Source: Paracoccaceae bacterium (GTDB lineage Bacteria > Pseudomonadota > Alphaproteobacteria > Rhodobacterales > Rhodobacteraceae). Taken from it: a DNA stretch of 64,000 nucleotides. The translations under genes were made by a program, and so were the position numbers. How positions within the stretch are numbered: position 1 is the first letter of the stretch; each line of letters opens with the position of its first letter. Location: the NCBI GenBank assembly GCA_026706985.1, contig JAPOXR010000022.1, positions 1 through 64,000 of the forward strand. Reading direction: 5' to 3'. Below the pieces are notes generated by a model. It did not search any database and had not been told where the DNA came from. It was given only the letters and a program-made list of their open reading frames with translations. Of the stretch, positions 26,584 to 34,813 are shown one piece after another.

Positions 26584-26628
26584 TATCTCCCCTCACGTGC
26601 TGCCGGGCTTAGGCCACGCCCCCGCACT

Positions 26629-27396
26629 TCATAGCGGGTTTATCCCTGACAAGTTGAGTAGCCAATAGCCGAGGCATCCCCCCACCATCCCGTCAAATCG
26701 ATCACAGACACCTCCATGTCCCGGGATCAGGGATGAACTGTCCTTTGCGCCAGCCTGCCTTTTCAGCCAGCTTTCGGCCAGATCACCGAACTGCGCGCAA
26801 ATGGAAACGAGTGGAGCCGCCACAATCACGGGCATGCCGAACTGCGTAAGAAACGCGAATCCCACGAGAACGGCGGCACACAAGCCTCCCACGGCACCGG
26901 ACCAGGTTTTGTTCGGGCTCAGTTTCGGCAGGAGTTTGGGCCCGCCTAAGAGTTTTCCAGCTATGTAGGCACCGGTATCCGTGGCAACAACGGTCAGAAT
27001 CAACCAGAGTGAAATGCTGATGCCGGCATCAAGCCGGAGGAGAGCAAGTGAGTGTGTCGCCTGCAGGATTGCGGCAGCTGTGAGCGCGAAACGAATTCTG
27101 CCGGAATCCAAAGCAAATGCGGCTAGGAGCGCGATGCCGATCGGATGCAGGTCGGCTACGGGCGTTTGCGGGAACAGAGCGGTCGCCGCAAAGGAAGCGA
27201 GTGCCGCCACTACGCCGATGCCGATTGCCAGACGCCTTGAAATATCCGGTGATGACAGGCTGGAGACTTCCCACAGCATGAATCCGGCAGCAAGTGCGCA
27301 TAGTGTCGGGAACAGAAACCCGCCGACGAACAGTGCCGCTAAGGCGATCGACGCCAGTATCAGCGCTGAGATCAACCGCGTCACAATATTCAGCAT
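26629..27396 (-). CDS. cdsA: phosphatidate cytidylyltransferase
   Basis: It makes CDP-diacylglycerol for phospholipid synthesis. This multi-spanning membrane protein of 255 residues has many hydrophobic helices and the CDP-alcohol signature near the C-terminus (KRQAGAKDSSSLIPGHGGVC, followed by DRFDGMVGG). LSPNKTWSGAVGGLC supports the call. It follows uppS by 9 bases in the pyrH-frr-uppS-cdsA order. Confidence 0.95.
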   Translation of the reverse strand: MLNIVTRLISALILASIALAALFVGGFLFPTLCALAAGFMLWEVSSLSSPDISRRLAIGIGVVAALASFAATALFPQTPVADLHPIGIALLAAFALDSGRIRFALTAAAILQATHSLALLRLDAGISISLWLILTVVATDTGAYIAGKLLGGPKLLPKLSPNKTWSGAVGGLCAAVLVGFAFLTQFGMPVIVAAPLVSICAQFGDLAESWLKRQAGAKDSSSLIPGHGGVCDRFDGMVGGCLGYWLLNLSGINPL

Positions 27397-27405
27397 TTGC
27401 CGCTG

Positions 27406-28116
27406 CTACCCTGCGGCAGCCCCGAATCGGCGAATTCGGCCGGGGTAACGCCGCACGATTGACGCCAGATCACCTGGTGTGAAGTCAGGCCACAAGGTGT
27501 CAACGAATTCAAACTCGGCATACGCCGCCTGCCAAAGCAGAAAATTCGACAGCCGGAATTCTCCGGAAGTACGGATAACCAGATCCGGATCAGGCAGGTC
27601 TTTGGTCAGGAGATGCGCCGACAGCGTGTCTTCCGTGATGTCCCGCGCGAGCAACTCGCCGCTGGCAACCCTTTCCGCGACCTGCCGGGCTGCAGCCGCC
27701 ATTTCCGCCCGCCCGCCGTAATTCACGGCAACGGTCAGACACAACTGATCGCAGGAGGCGGTCAGCGCCGCCAATTCGTCAAGGCGGTTGGTGACCGAAC
27801 GGTCCAATCGCTGCAATTCCCCGATAAACTGGACACGCACGCCGTTCCGCTTCAATTCGTCCGCCAAGGAATGCGGATAAAGGCGCATCAAAGCCATTAA
27901 CCCATCGATTTCTTCCGGTCGGCGACGCCAGTTTTCTGTGGAAAAGGCGAATACTGTCAGGAACTTGATGCCGAGTTTCGGGCAGGCCCTTACGATGTCG
28001 CGCAACCGTTCGGCACCGGCACGGTGACCCTGCTGCCGGGGCAGGTGCCGGCGGGCAGCCCAGCGCCCGTTCCCGTCCATGATAATGGCAACGTGCCGCG
28101 GCACGTCCGTTGCCAT
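27406..28116 (-). CDS. uppS: isoprenyl transferase (undecaprenyl diphosphate synthase)
   Basis: It extends farnesyl diphosphate with isopentenyl diphosphate to the C55 lipid carrier for peptidoglycan. This cis-prenyltransferase of about 236 residues has HVAIIMDGNGRWA with the catalytic aspartate, GHRAGAERLRDIV, TVFAFSTENWRRR and the C-terminal DLVIRTSGEFRLSNFLLWQA and FVDTLWPDF. ATG 28116 is preferred, with a TTG at 28137 possible. Confidence 0.95.
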   Translation of the reverse strand: MATDVPRHVAIIMDGNGRWAARRHLPRQQGHRAGAERLRDIVRACPKLGIKFLTVFAFSTENWRRRPEEIDGLMALMRLYPHSLADELKRNGVRVQFIGELQRLDRSVTNRLDELAALTASCDQLCLTVAVNYGGRAEMAAAARQVAERVASGELLARDITEDTLSAHLLTKDLPDPDLVIRTSGEFRLSNFLLWQAAYAEFEFVDTLWPDFTPGDLASIVRRYPGRIRRFGAAAG

Positions 28117-28157
28117 ATTCTGCGCCTGTTGTTGCAAATTCCTGAAAGGGAAATCAG

Positions 28158-28724
28158 TCAGATCGCCATGATTTCCGCGCGTTTGTTTTCAAGCGCGTCG
28201 TCGATTTCGGCGATTGTCCGGTCGGTGAGTTCCTGGAGGTCATCTGACCACAGTTTGACTTCATCCTCGCTCAATCCTTCAGCCTTGGCGCGCCGCAACT
28301 GATCCATGCCGTCGCGTCTCACATTGCGCGCCGCAATGCGGGCATCCTCGGCTTGCCTTGCGGCGGTTTTGGAAAGTTCAGTCCGCCGCTCTTCATTCAA
28401 TTCCGGTATCGGCAGTCTGATCACCGTGCCTTCGCCGACAGGTTGAATCCCCAGACCCGATTCCTGGATCGCCTTGGTGACCGCGACAATCAGATTCTTG
28501 TCCCAGACATTGATCGAAATCAACCTCGGCTCAGGCACATTGATGCTGGCACACTGGCTCAGCGGCATCACCGACCCGTAAGCTTCAACCGGGATCGATT
28601 CCACCATTGCCGAAGACGCCCTGCCGGTTCGCAATGTCGAGAATTCCTTGCGCAGCGCATTGACCGCTCCGGTCATGCGACGCTGAAAATCCTCCGTATC
28701 CAGTTCAAAATCGTCATCGGTCAT
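28158..28724 (-). CDS. frr: ribosome recycling factor
   Basis: It splits post-termination ribosomes with EF-G. This 188-residue protein has the three-helix bundle and central beta domain: RKEFSTLRTGRASSAMVESI, then YGSVMPLSQCASINVPEPR, KAIQESGLGIQPVGEGTVIR, and RNVRRDGMDQLRRAKAEGLS. ATG 28724 gives the family length; a longer frame to 28763 is unlikely. It lies between pyrH and uppS, the widespread order. Confidence 0.95.
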   Translation of the reverse strand: MTDDDFELDTEDFQRRMTGAVNALRKEFSTLRTGRASSAMVESIPVEAYGSVMPLSQCASINVPEPRLISINVWDKNLIVAVTKAIQESGLGIQPVGEGTVIRLPIPELNEERRTELSKTAARQAEDARIAARNVRRDGMDQLRRAKAEGLSEDEVKLWSDDLQELTDRTIAEIDDALENKRAEIMAI

Positions 28725-28774
28725 TGGCCCGGGCTTTCTTCTTACCGCCTCCCTGGGTCTCATATATAGATGAA

Positions 28775-29506
28775 TTAACGGATCATTGTATAGACACCCT
28801 GCCCGTCGAATATCCTCTTGAGATTACCTTCCTCAAGGATCGAAAACACGATGATCGGCAGGCTGTTGTCGCGTGCGATCGCGATGGCCGGCGAATCCAT
28901 GACCCTCAGATTCTGTTGCAGCGCGTCGCCGTAGGATATCTGCTTCAGGCGCTTTGCCGCCGGGTCCGTTCCCGGATCAGTATCATAGACGCCGTCGACC
29001 TTGGTCGCCTTGAAGATGGCTCCGCATTTCATTTCCGACGCCCGCAACGCGGCTGCCGTATCAGTGGTGAAATACGGGTTGCCGGTACCGGCGGCAAAAA
29101 TACACACCCTCCCCTTCTCCAAGTGGCGCAGGGCCCGGCGCAGAATGAAAGGCTCGCAGACCAGATCCATTGGAATCGCTGACAGGACCCTGGTTTCGAC
29201 AGCATTCGATTCCAGTGACGATTGAAATGCGAGCGCATTCATCACTGTGGCAAGCATTCCCATATGGTCGGCCGTAGTCCGCTCCATTCCCTGTGCGGCA
29301 CCCTGTAGGCCGCGGAACAGATTCCCGCCTCCTATAACCAGGCAGATTTCAACTCCCATGCGGTGGATCGAGCTCAGCTCACCCGCGATACGCTCCACTG
29401 TCGGCGGATGTAGTCCAAAACCCTGTTGGCCCATGAGGGCTTCGCCGGAAAGTTTAACCAGCACCCTCGAGTAGGAAGCTTCTCTGCCCGTCCCTGTATC
29501 TGCCAT
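28775..29506 (-). CDS. pyrH: UMP kinase
   Basis: It phosphorylates UMP to UDP. This hexameric amino acid kinase family member of 243 residues has [75 protein letters not shown] and the C-terminal [14 protein letters not shown]. It heads the minus-strand envelope operon and is divergent from miaA. Confidence 0.96.
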   Translation of the reverse strand: MADTGTGREASYSRVLVKLSGEALMGQQGFGLHPPTVERIAGELSSIHRMGVEICLVIGGGNLFRGLQGAAQGMERTTADHMGMLATVMNALAFQSSLESNAVETRVLSAIPMDLVCEPFILRRALRHLEKGRVCIFAAGTGNPYFTTDTAAALRASEMKCGAIFKATKVDGVYDTDPGTDPAAKRLKQISYGDALQQNLRVMDSPAIAIARDNSLPIIVFSILEEGNLKRIFDGQGVYTMIR

Positions 29507-29592
29507 ATTGATCCGACCGGAATTGAACTGTGACTATGCTCTGGCTAATGGTGAAGACCGAGCAAAAACACAACTGCAAAGAGGCCGGGAGG

Positions 29593-30504
29593 ATGCCTGA
29601 TCCGCCAAAACGCCGGCGCGCGGTTGCCGGGATTCCCGATTGCAGTGCCGTGCTCATCGCCGGCCCGACGGCTTCGGGCAAGTCGGCGTTGGCATTGGAA
29701 ATCGCGTCAGCCCGCAACGGCATCATCATTAATGCCGACTCGATGCAGGTCTATTCCTGTTGGCAGGTGTTGACCGCCCGACCCGGTGCGGAAGAGATAA
29801 AACGGGTTCCACATGCGCTCTACGGCCATGTCAGCGCGACAGAAAGCTACTCGGTAGGCGCCTGGCTGCGTGATATTGCCGACGTGCTGCGCGGGAATGC
29901 GGGCAGACTACCGGTGATCGTTGGTGGCACGGGTCTTTATTTCACCGCCTTGACCGAAGGGCTGGCACCAATTCCACCCATAGAGGCGGAAATCCGTGCC
30001 ACCGGCCAGGAACTGCTCACCCGGCACGGCAAGGCGGGATTACTTGCGCGGTTGCGGCGGGATGACCCCGGAACCTATGCGGTCATTGATCACGACAACG
30101 GTGCCAGATTGCTGCGTGCATGGGAGGTTCTGGAGGCAACCGGGAGGGGATTGTCGGACTGGCAAAGCGATCATGCTCCGCCCCTTCTGCCGTTAGATAC
30201 GACTTACCCGATACTGCTCTGTCCGGACCGTAAATTGCTGGAAGAGCGTATTGAGCAGCGGCTTCAAGCCATGATTGCCTCAGGCGCATTGCAAGAGTGC
30301 GTGGCTTCGCTGTCGAGGATGCATCTCGAATTGTATTCCTCCAGAGCGCATGGCAATGCGGCACTCATCGCTTACCTTCAGGGCCGGATGACGCTCGCGG
30401 GTGCCATGCGGCGCGCCCTTACTGAAACCAGACAGTATGCAAAGCGGCAGCGGACCTGGTTCCGGTCGCGGATGCGTGGCTGGAACCGGATTGACGGTTG
30501 GTGA
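29593..30504 (+). CDS. miaA: tRNA dimethylallyltransferase
   Basis: It adds the isopentenyl group to A37 of tRNAs reading UNN codons. A P-loop near the N-terminus (LIAGPTASGKSALALEIAS) is followed by INADSMQVY, GHVSATESYSVGAWLRD, IVGGTGLYFTALTEGLA and a C-terminal RQYAKRQRTWFRSRM. About 303 residues from ATG 29593; the frame is open to 29530, so the start is uncertain. It is the first gene right of the pyrH divergence. Confidence 0.94.
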   Translation: MPDPPKRRRAVAGIPDCSAVLIAGPTASGKSALALEIASARNGIIINADSMQVYSCWQVLTARPGAEEIKRVPHALYGHVSATESYSVGAWLRDIADVLRGNAGRLPVIVGGTGLYFTALTEGLAPIPPIEAEIRATGQELLTRHGKAGLLARLRRDDPGTYAVIDHDNGARLLRAWEVLEATGRGLSDWQSDHAPPLLPLDTTYPILLCPDRKLLEERIEQRLQAMIASGALQECVASLSRMHLELYSSRAHGNAALIAYLQGRMTLAGAMRRALTETRQYAKRQRTWFRSRMRGWNRIDGW

Positions 30505-30720
30505 ATCCTGCCGCAATTCCGCGCTCCGGCATCGGTTTGAAACTCCCGGTTTGATTTGTTAGCTTGGATTCGGTCAGCCGTGGGAGCAATTTACGGGGGA
30601 AATTCAGGGTCGCTTACGCTGCCCGCAGAAATTGCTGAATTATTCCACTCCGCCGAAGCGCGGATGAAGCGGCTATCCACCAATCTTTAGGATGAGATAC
30701 AAGGGATGAAAGGTCAGAGG

Positions 30721-32376
30721 ATGAAAAATCAGACTATCAACAAAAAGCCTGTGCATCAGGCCGCGTTGCAGTTCGCGGAGGAGTTCAAGCAAGGCAGAAT
30801 CAGCCGCCGTGAATTTCTCGGCCGCGCCAGCGCGCTGGGAATGACCACCGCAGGTGCATACGGGCTTGTTGGCCTGTCCGCGTCCCCGGCCGCGGCGATG
30901 AGCCCGAAAATGGGCGGAACCGTGCGTATACAGACGGAAGTCCGCGGTTTGAAAGATCCCCGCACCTATGATTGGTCACAGATTGCGAACTTCGCCCGCG
31001 GTTGGCTCGAATATCTTGTTGAATACACCACGGATTTCACCTTTGAGCCGATCCTGCTCGAATCCTGGGAAGTCAATGACAACGCCACCGTATACACTCT
31101 GAATGTGCGCAAGGGCATCAAGTGGAACAATGGCGATGATTTCACCGCGGAAGATGTCGCGTTCAACATTGAACGGTGGTGCGACAGCACCGTTGACGGC
31201 AATTCCATGGCTTCACGGATGAACACTTTGATTGATCCGGCCACCGGAAAGGCGATCGAGGGTGCGATATCGGTGGTGGACAGCCATACTGTGAAGCTGA
31301 ATCTTCCGGCCGCCGACATCACCATTATCCCCGGCATGGCAGACTACCCGGCAGCGATCGTGCCGCGCAGCTTCACCACTGACACGGATATGATGGCCAA
31401 CCCGATCGGCACCGGACCATATCTTCCGGAAGCGCTGGAGGTCGGTGTCCGCGGTGTATTGGTCCGCAATGAAAACCATGAGTGGTGGGGCGAAGGCGCC
31501 TATCTGGACCGGATCGAGTTCATTGACTATGGCACAGACCCTGCGAGCTGGCTCGCCGGTGCTGAAGCTGAAGAATTTGACATGACGTATGAAACCGTCG
31601 GCGAATTCATCGATGTCTTCACCGGACTTGGGTGGGTCGAGTCGGACATTGCAACCGCTGCGACCATCGTCGTCCGGACCAATCAGGATGCGGAAATTGA
31701 CGGCATGAAACCGTACGCGGATGTCCGCGTCCGCCGGGCATTGGCATTGGCTGTCGACAATCCAACCTGTTTGACGTTGGGCTACAATGACCGTGGAATT
31801 CCGGCGGAAAACCACCACGTCGCTCCGTTCCATCCGGAATATGCCGAGCTGCCGCCGATCTCACGGGATATCGAAGCCGCGGTTGCCTTGCTGGAAGAAG
31901 CCGGCATGGCTGACTTTGAGCATGAGCTGATTTCGATTGATGATGACTGGCGGCGGAATACCACCGACGCGGTTGCAGCGCAGTTGCGGGAAGCCGGCAT
32001 CAACGTGAAACGCACGATTTTGCCGGGTAACACCTTCTGGAATGACTGGGCCAAGTATCCCTATTCGTCAACCAACTGGAACCAGCGTCCGCTGGGAGTT
32101 CAGGTTCTGGCGCTGGCATACCGTTCGGGTGAAGCCTGGAACGAAACCGGGATGAATAATCAGGAGTTTGATACGCTTCTGAACGAGGCTCTGGCCATTG
32201 CCGATGTTGATAAGCGGCGCGGTGTCATGGAACGGATCCAGCAGATCATGCAGGAAGAAGGATTCATCGTCCAACCCTATTGGCGTTCGCTTTACCGGCA
32301 CTATGCCGAGGGTCTGATGAATGCGGAGATGCATCCGACATTCGAAATCCATCTCTACAAGCTTGGCTGGGCCTGA
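30721..32376 (+). CDS. peptide-type ABC transporter substrate-binding protein
   Basis: This family 5 periplasmic binding protein, about 551 residues, belongs to a peptide/nickel-type importer. A twin-arginine signal is visible ([15 protein letters not shown], then a hydrophobic stretch to SPAAAM). [20 protein letters not shown] and [20 protein letters not shown] are the family signature region, and [16 protein letters not shown] is typical. ATG 30721 has GAAAGG 7 bases upstream; 30706 is possible. The complete importer (two permeases and a fused ATPase) follows. A strong hairpin lies right after the stop. The substrate cannot be fixed; tryptophan- and acid-rich segments fit oligopeptides. Confidence 0.93.
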   Translation: MKNQTINKKPVHQAALQFAEEFKQGRISRREFLGRASALGMTTAGAYGLVGLSASPAAAMSPKMGGTVRIQTEVRGLKDPRTYDWSQIANFARGWLEYLVEYTTDFTFEPILLESWEVNDNATVYTLNVRKGIKWNNGDDFTAEDVAFNIERWCDSTVDGNSMASRMNTLIDPATGKAIEGAISVVDSHTVKLNLPAADITIIPGMADYPAAIVPRSFTTDTDMMANPIGTGPYLPEALEVGVRGVLVRNENHEWWGEGAYLDRIEFIDYGTDPASWLAGAEAEEFDMTYETVGEFIDVFTGLGWVESDIATAATIVVRTNQDAEIDGMKPYADVRVRRALALAVDNPTCLTLGYNDRGIPAENHHVAPFHPEYAELPPISRDIEAAVALLEEAGMADFEHELISIDDDWRRNTTDAVAAQLREAGINVKRTILPGNTFWNDWAKYPYSSTNWNQRPLGVQVLALAYRSGEAWNETGMNNQEFDTLLNEALAIADVDKRRGVMERIQQIMQEEGFIVQPYWRSLYRHYAEGLMNAEMHPTFEIHLYKLGWA

Positions 32377-32392
32377 TCGGCCAGTGTTGAGT

Positions 32393-32420
32393 TTCGCCGG
32401 CGGAAAATTCCGCCGGCGAA
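32393..32420 (+). repeat. strong 13-bp inverted repeat after the binding-protein gene
   Basis: Arms TTCGCCGGCGGAA and TTCCGCCGGCGAA with a 2-base AA spacer, 17 bases after the stop of the substrate-binding gene and about 70 before the permease start. GC-rich arms make a very stable RNA hairpin, but no U-run follows. Such hairpins between binding-protein and permease genes often shield the upstream mRNA and raise binding-protein levels; that role is inferred. Confidence 0.85.
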
Positions 32421-32487
32421 TGCGCATCGGACATGATGCATTTCGGCACGGCATGCCGAAAACCGACCTAAGCCAACCGGGGAAGAA

Positions 32488-33537
32488 ATGGGTCTGTTTC
32501 TCTTAAAGCGACTGGGGGTGATGGCACTGACCGCGATGGTTCTTACCTTCGTCGTGTTTTTCCTCACCAATCTGCAGCCCAACCTCGAAAAAGTCGCCAA
32601 ATTCCAAGGCAATCAGCGCATGACCGACGCTGAGGTCGTGTCGTGGATCGAAAAGAATGGATATGGCGGTCCTGTCGTGTTGCGCTATGCCGAGTGGCTC
32701 GGCGTATACCCTGGTTGGAGACGGGTTGAGGAAGACGGAAGGATCCGCGGCAAGTGCGTGAAACCGGGTATGGAGCCCGAGGACATCCCACGATTCTGCG
32801 GCCTCCTGCAGGGTGATCTCGGCTATTCGATCGTGGCCAAAGACGAAGTCGTCGATATCATCGGCAAGCGGCTCGCCGCCAGCGGCGTGCTCATGTTCTG
32901 GGTCATGATTGTCATGGTTCCGATGGCGCTGTTGGTCGGTGTGCTCGCCGGTATGCGCGAAGGATCGCGCACCGACCGGTCCTTGTCGACATTCGCCATC
33001 GTCACCACGGCAACACCCGAATATATCTCCGGCGTTGTTCTGGTGGTCGTGTTCGCATCTTCGGTTGTCGGTCTGAAATGGTTCAAGGGGTCGGCCGCCA
33101 GTGCTGTGAATGATGGTGTGACATTCGATAATTTCACCTTGCCGGTCCTGACCATGGCGCTCTACGGAATGGGTTACATAGCCCGTATGACACGCGCCTC
33201 GATGGCCGAGGTGATGACCGCACAGTATATCCGCACTGCCAGACTCAAGGGTGTGTCGTTCCGGCAGATCGTGCTGAAACACGCGTTGCGGAACGCGTTG
33301 ATCGCACCTTTCACCGTCATCATGCTGCAGTTCCCGTGGCTGCTGACCGGCGTCGTCATCGTGGAAACCCTGTTCAATTACAAAGGGTTCGGTTGGGTCC
33401 TTGTGCTGTCCGCTGGCAATAACGACATTGATATGCTGATCGCCTGTTCGATGGCGGCGGTGGTGGTTGTCCTGCTGACGCAACTGATTTCGGATATCGG
33501 ATACGTGTATCTGAATCCGCGCATCCGGATTTCCTGA
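32488..33537 (+). CDS. ABC transporter permease (DppB/OppB type)
   Basis: This 349-residue inner membrane subunit has TM1 at residues 6-27 (LGVMALTAMVLTFVVFFLTN), a large periplasmic loop to about residue 130, and then five more helices. The binding-protein-dependent transport signature appears as YIRTARLKGVSFRQIVLKHA, followed by LRNALIAPF, which contacts the ATPase. It precedes the second permease by 10 bases. The loop of about 100 residues is typical of the DppB group. Confidence 0.94.
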   Translation: MGLFLLKRLGVMALTAMVLTFVVFFLTNLQPNLEKVAKFQGNQRMTDAEVVSWIEKNGYGGPVVLRYAEWLGVYPGWRRVEEDGRIRGKCVKPGMEPEDIPRFCGLLQGDLGYSIVAKDEVVDIIGKRLAASGVLMFWVMIVMVPMALLVGVLAGMREGSRTDRSLSTFAIVTTATPEYISGVVLVVVFASSVVGLKWFKGSAASAVNDGVTFDNFTLPVLTMALYGMGYIARMTRASMAEVMTAQYIRTARLKGVSFRQIVLKHALRNALIAPFTVIMLQFPWLLTGVVIVETLFNYKGFGWVLVLSAGNNDIDMLIACSMAAVVVVLLTQLISDIGYVYLNPRIRIS

Positions 33538-33547
33538 GGATACGGCC

Positions 33548-34777
33548 ATGGAACCGCTGGGTTGGGGGCAGATCTTCGCACAGGTCGTGGCGCAGTTCCT
33601 GCCGGTCTGGGTCGCTCTGCTGATCCTGTTCGCTCTGTCAATCCGCTTTAAACGCCGCCTGGCGCTTTATGGAAAGCTTTTCGACAGCGTGATGGGCATG
33701 TGTGGGTTTTTCCTGGTCATGTTCTGGCTGTTCACAGCGCTGTTCGCCCAGGGTGTCGAACTCGGCGGAGCCACTTTGATTCCGTCAATCGCGACATTTG
33801 ACCCGTTGGCGCAGATTGCGGCGATGAAGAACAAGGTCCCGGGAACGTTCATTCCGGATTCAGAGACCACCGCCTATCTCCTCGGCGGTGACAATCTCGG
33901 TCGGGATGTATTCTCCCGAATGGTGGTGGGGGCCCAGAAGGTGATGAGCATCGCCCCGGCGGCAACCGCTTTCGCCTTCATGGTGGGGGTCACCCTCGGT
34001 CTACCGGCGGGCTATTTCGGCGGCCGCTTCGACACTATTCTGTCTTTCGTGGCGAATCTGGTACTGGCATTTCCGGTAATCCTGCTCTTCTACCTGTTGG
34101 TGACACCGGAAATCCGAAAGGCGGGCACGGAAATCCCGATTTGGCTCGGCAATACCTGGACTACATCGATCCCGAATATTCTGGCCGCAGTCCTGTTCCT
34201 GTTCCCAGTTGCCTTCTTTGTTATCCTATGGAATTCACGTTTTCATACGCAGCCCGGGAAACGCACGCTGTTGATTGTCCTGACCGTGCTTCTCGGTCTA
34301 TGGGGATATTCGGGGCTTGCTTTCAACGCCGACCCGCTTGGACTGTTTGGCATGAGCCCGAATTTGCTGAACGTGTTCGTGTCCGTGGTGTTTGTGAATT
34401 CACCGACTGTTTTCCGTATCGTGCGCGGCATCACGCTGGATATCCAGACACGGGATTATGTCGCCGCGGCACAGACACGCGGCGAAGGCCCGTGGTATAT
34501 CATGCTGTGGGAGATCCTGCCGAATGCCCGCGGTCCGCTGATTGTCGATTTTTGCCTTAGAATCGGCTATACCACCATCCTGCTCGGAACGCTGGGATTC
34601 TTCGGCCTCGGCGTCAGCCCGGAAAGTCCCGACTGGGGATCAACGATCAATGACGGGCGCAAGCTGCTGTCCATTTACCCCCACCCGGCACTGCCGCCTG
34701 CCATTGCACTCATGAGTCTCGTCCTTGGGTTGAATCTGTTGGCGGATGGGCTGCGTGAGGAGTCACTGAAGGATTGA
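33548..34777 (+). CDS. ABC transporter permease (DppC/OppC type)
   Basis: This second permease, 409 residues, is longer than usual for DppC (about 300). It has an extra N-terminal helix pair and an extended middle (WLGNTWTTSIPNILAAVLFL, then a loop near FHTQPGKRTLLIVLTVLL). The core motifs are present: LGGDNLGRDVFSRMVVGAQ, and the EAA-like loop DYVAAAQTRGEGPWYIMLWE. It pairs with the upstream DppB-type subunit. The insertion gives additional membrane spans whose role is unknown. Confidence 0.93.
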   Translation: MEPLGWGQIFAQVVAQFLPVWVALLILFALSIRFKRRLALYGKLFDSVMGMCGFFLVMFWLFTALFAQGVELGGATLIPSIATFDPLAQIAAMKNKVPGTFIPDSETTAYLLGGDNLGRDVFSRMVVGAQKVMSIAPAATAFAFMVGVTLGLPAGYFGGRFDTILSFVANLVLAFPVILLFYLLVTPEIRKAGTEIPIWLGNTWTTSIPNILAAVLFLFPVAFFVILWNSRFHTQPGKRTLLIVLTVLLGLWGYSGLAFNADPLGLFGMSPNLLNVFVSVVFVNSPTVFRIVRGITLDIQTRDYVAAAQTRGEGPWYIMLWEILPNARGPLIVDFCLRIGYTTILLGTLGFFGLGVSPESPDWGSTINDGRKLLSIYPHPALPPAIALMSLVLGLNLLADGLREESLKD

Positions 34778-34813
34778 CCGACGCCATGAAACCCGCAGAC
34801 ACAGAGTGTTACC

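Noticed and set aside
32503-33549. Long minus-strand open frame opposite the first permease gene (about 348 codons)
   Set aside because: Its translation is His-, Asp- and Arg-rich, typical of the antisense of a membrane protein, and the plus strand encodes a clear permease.
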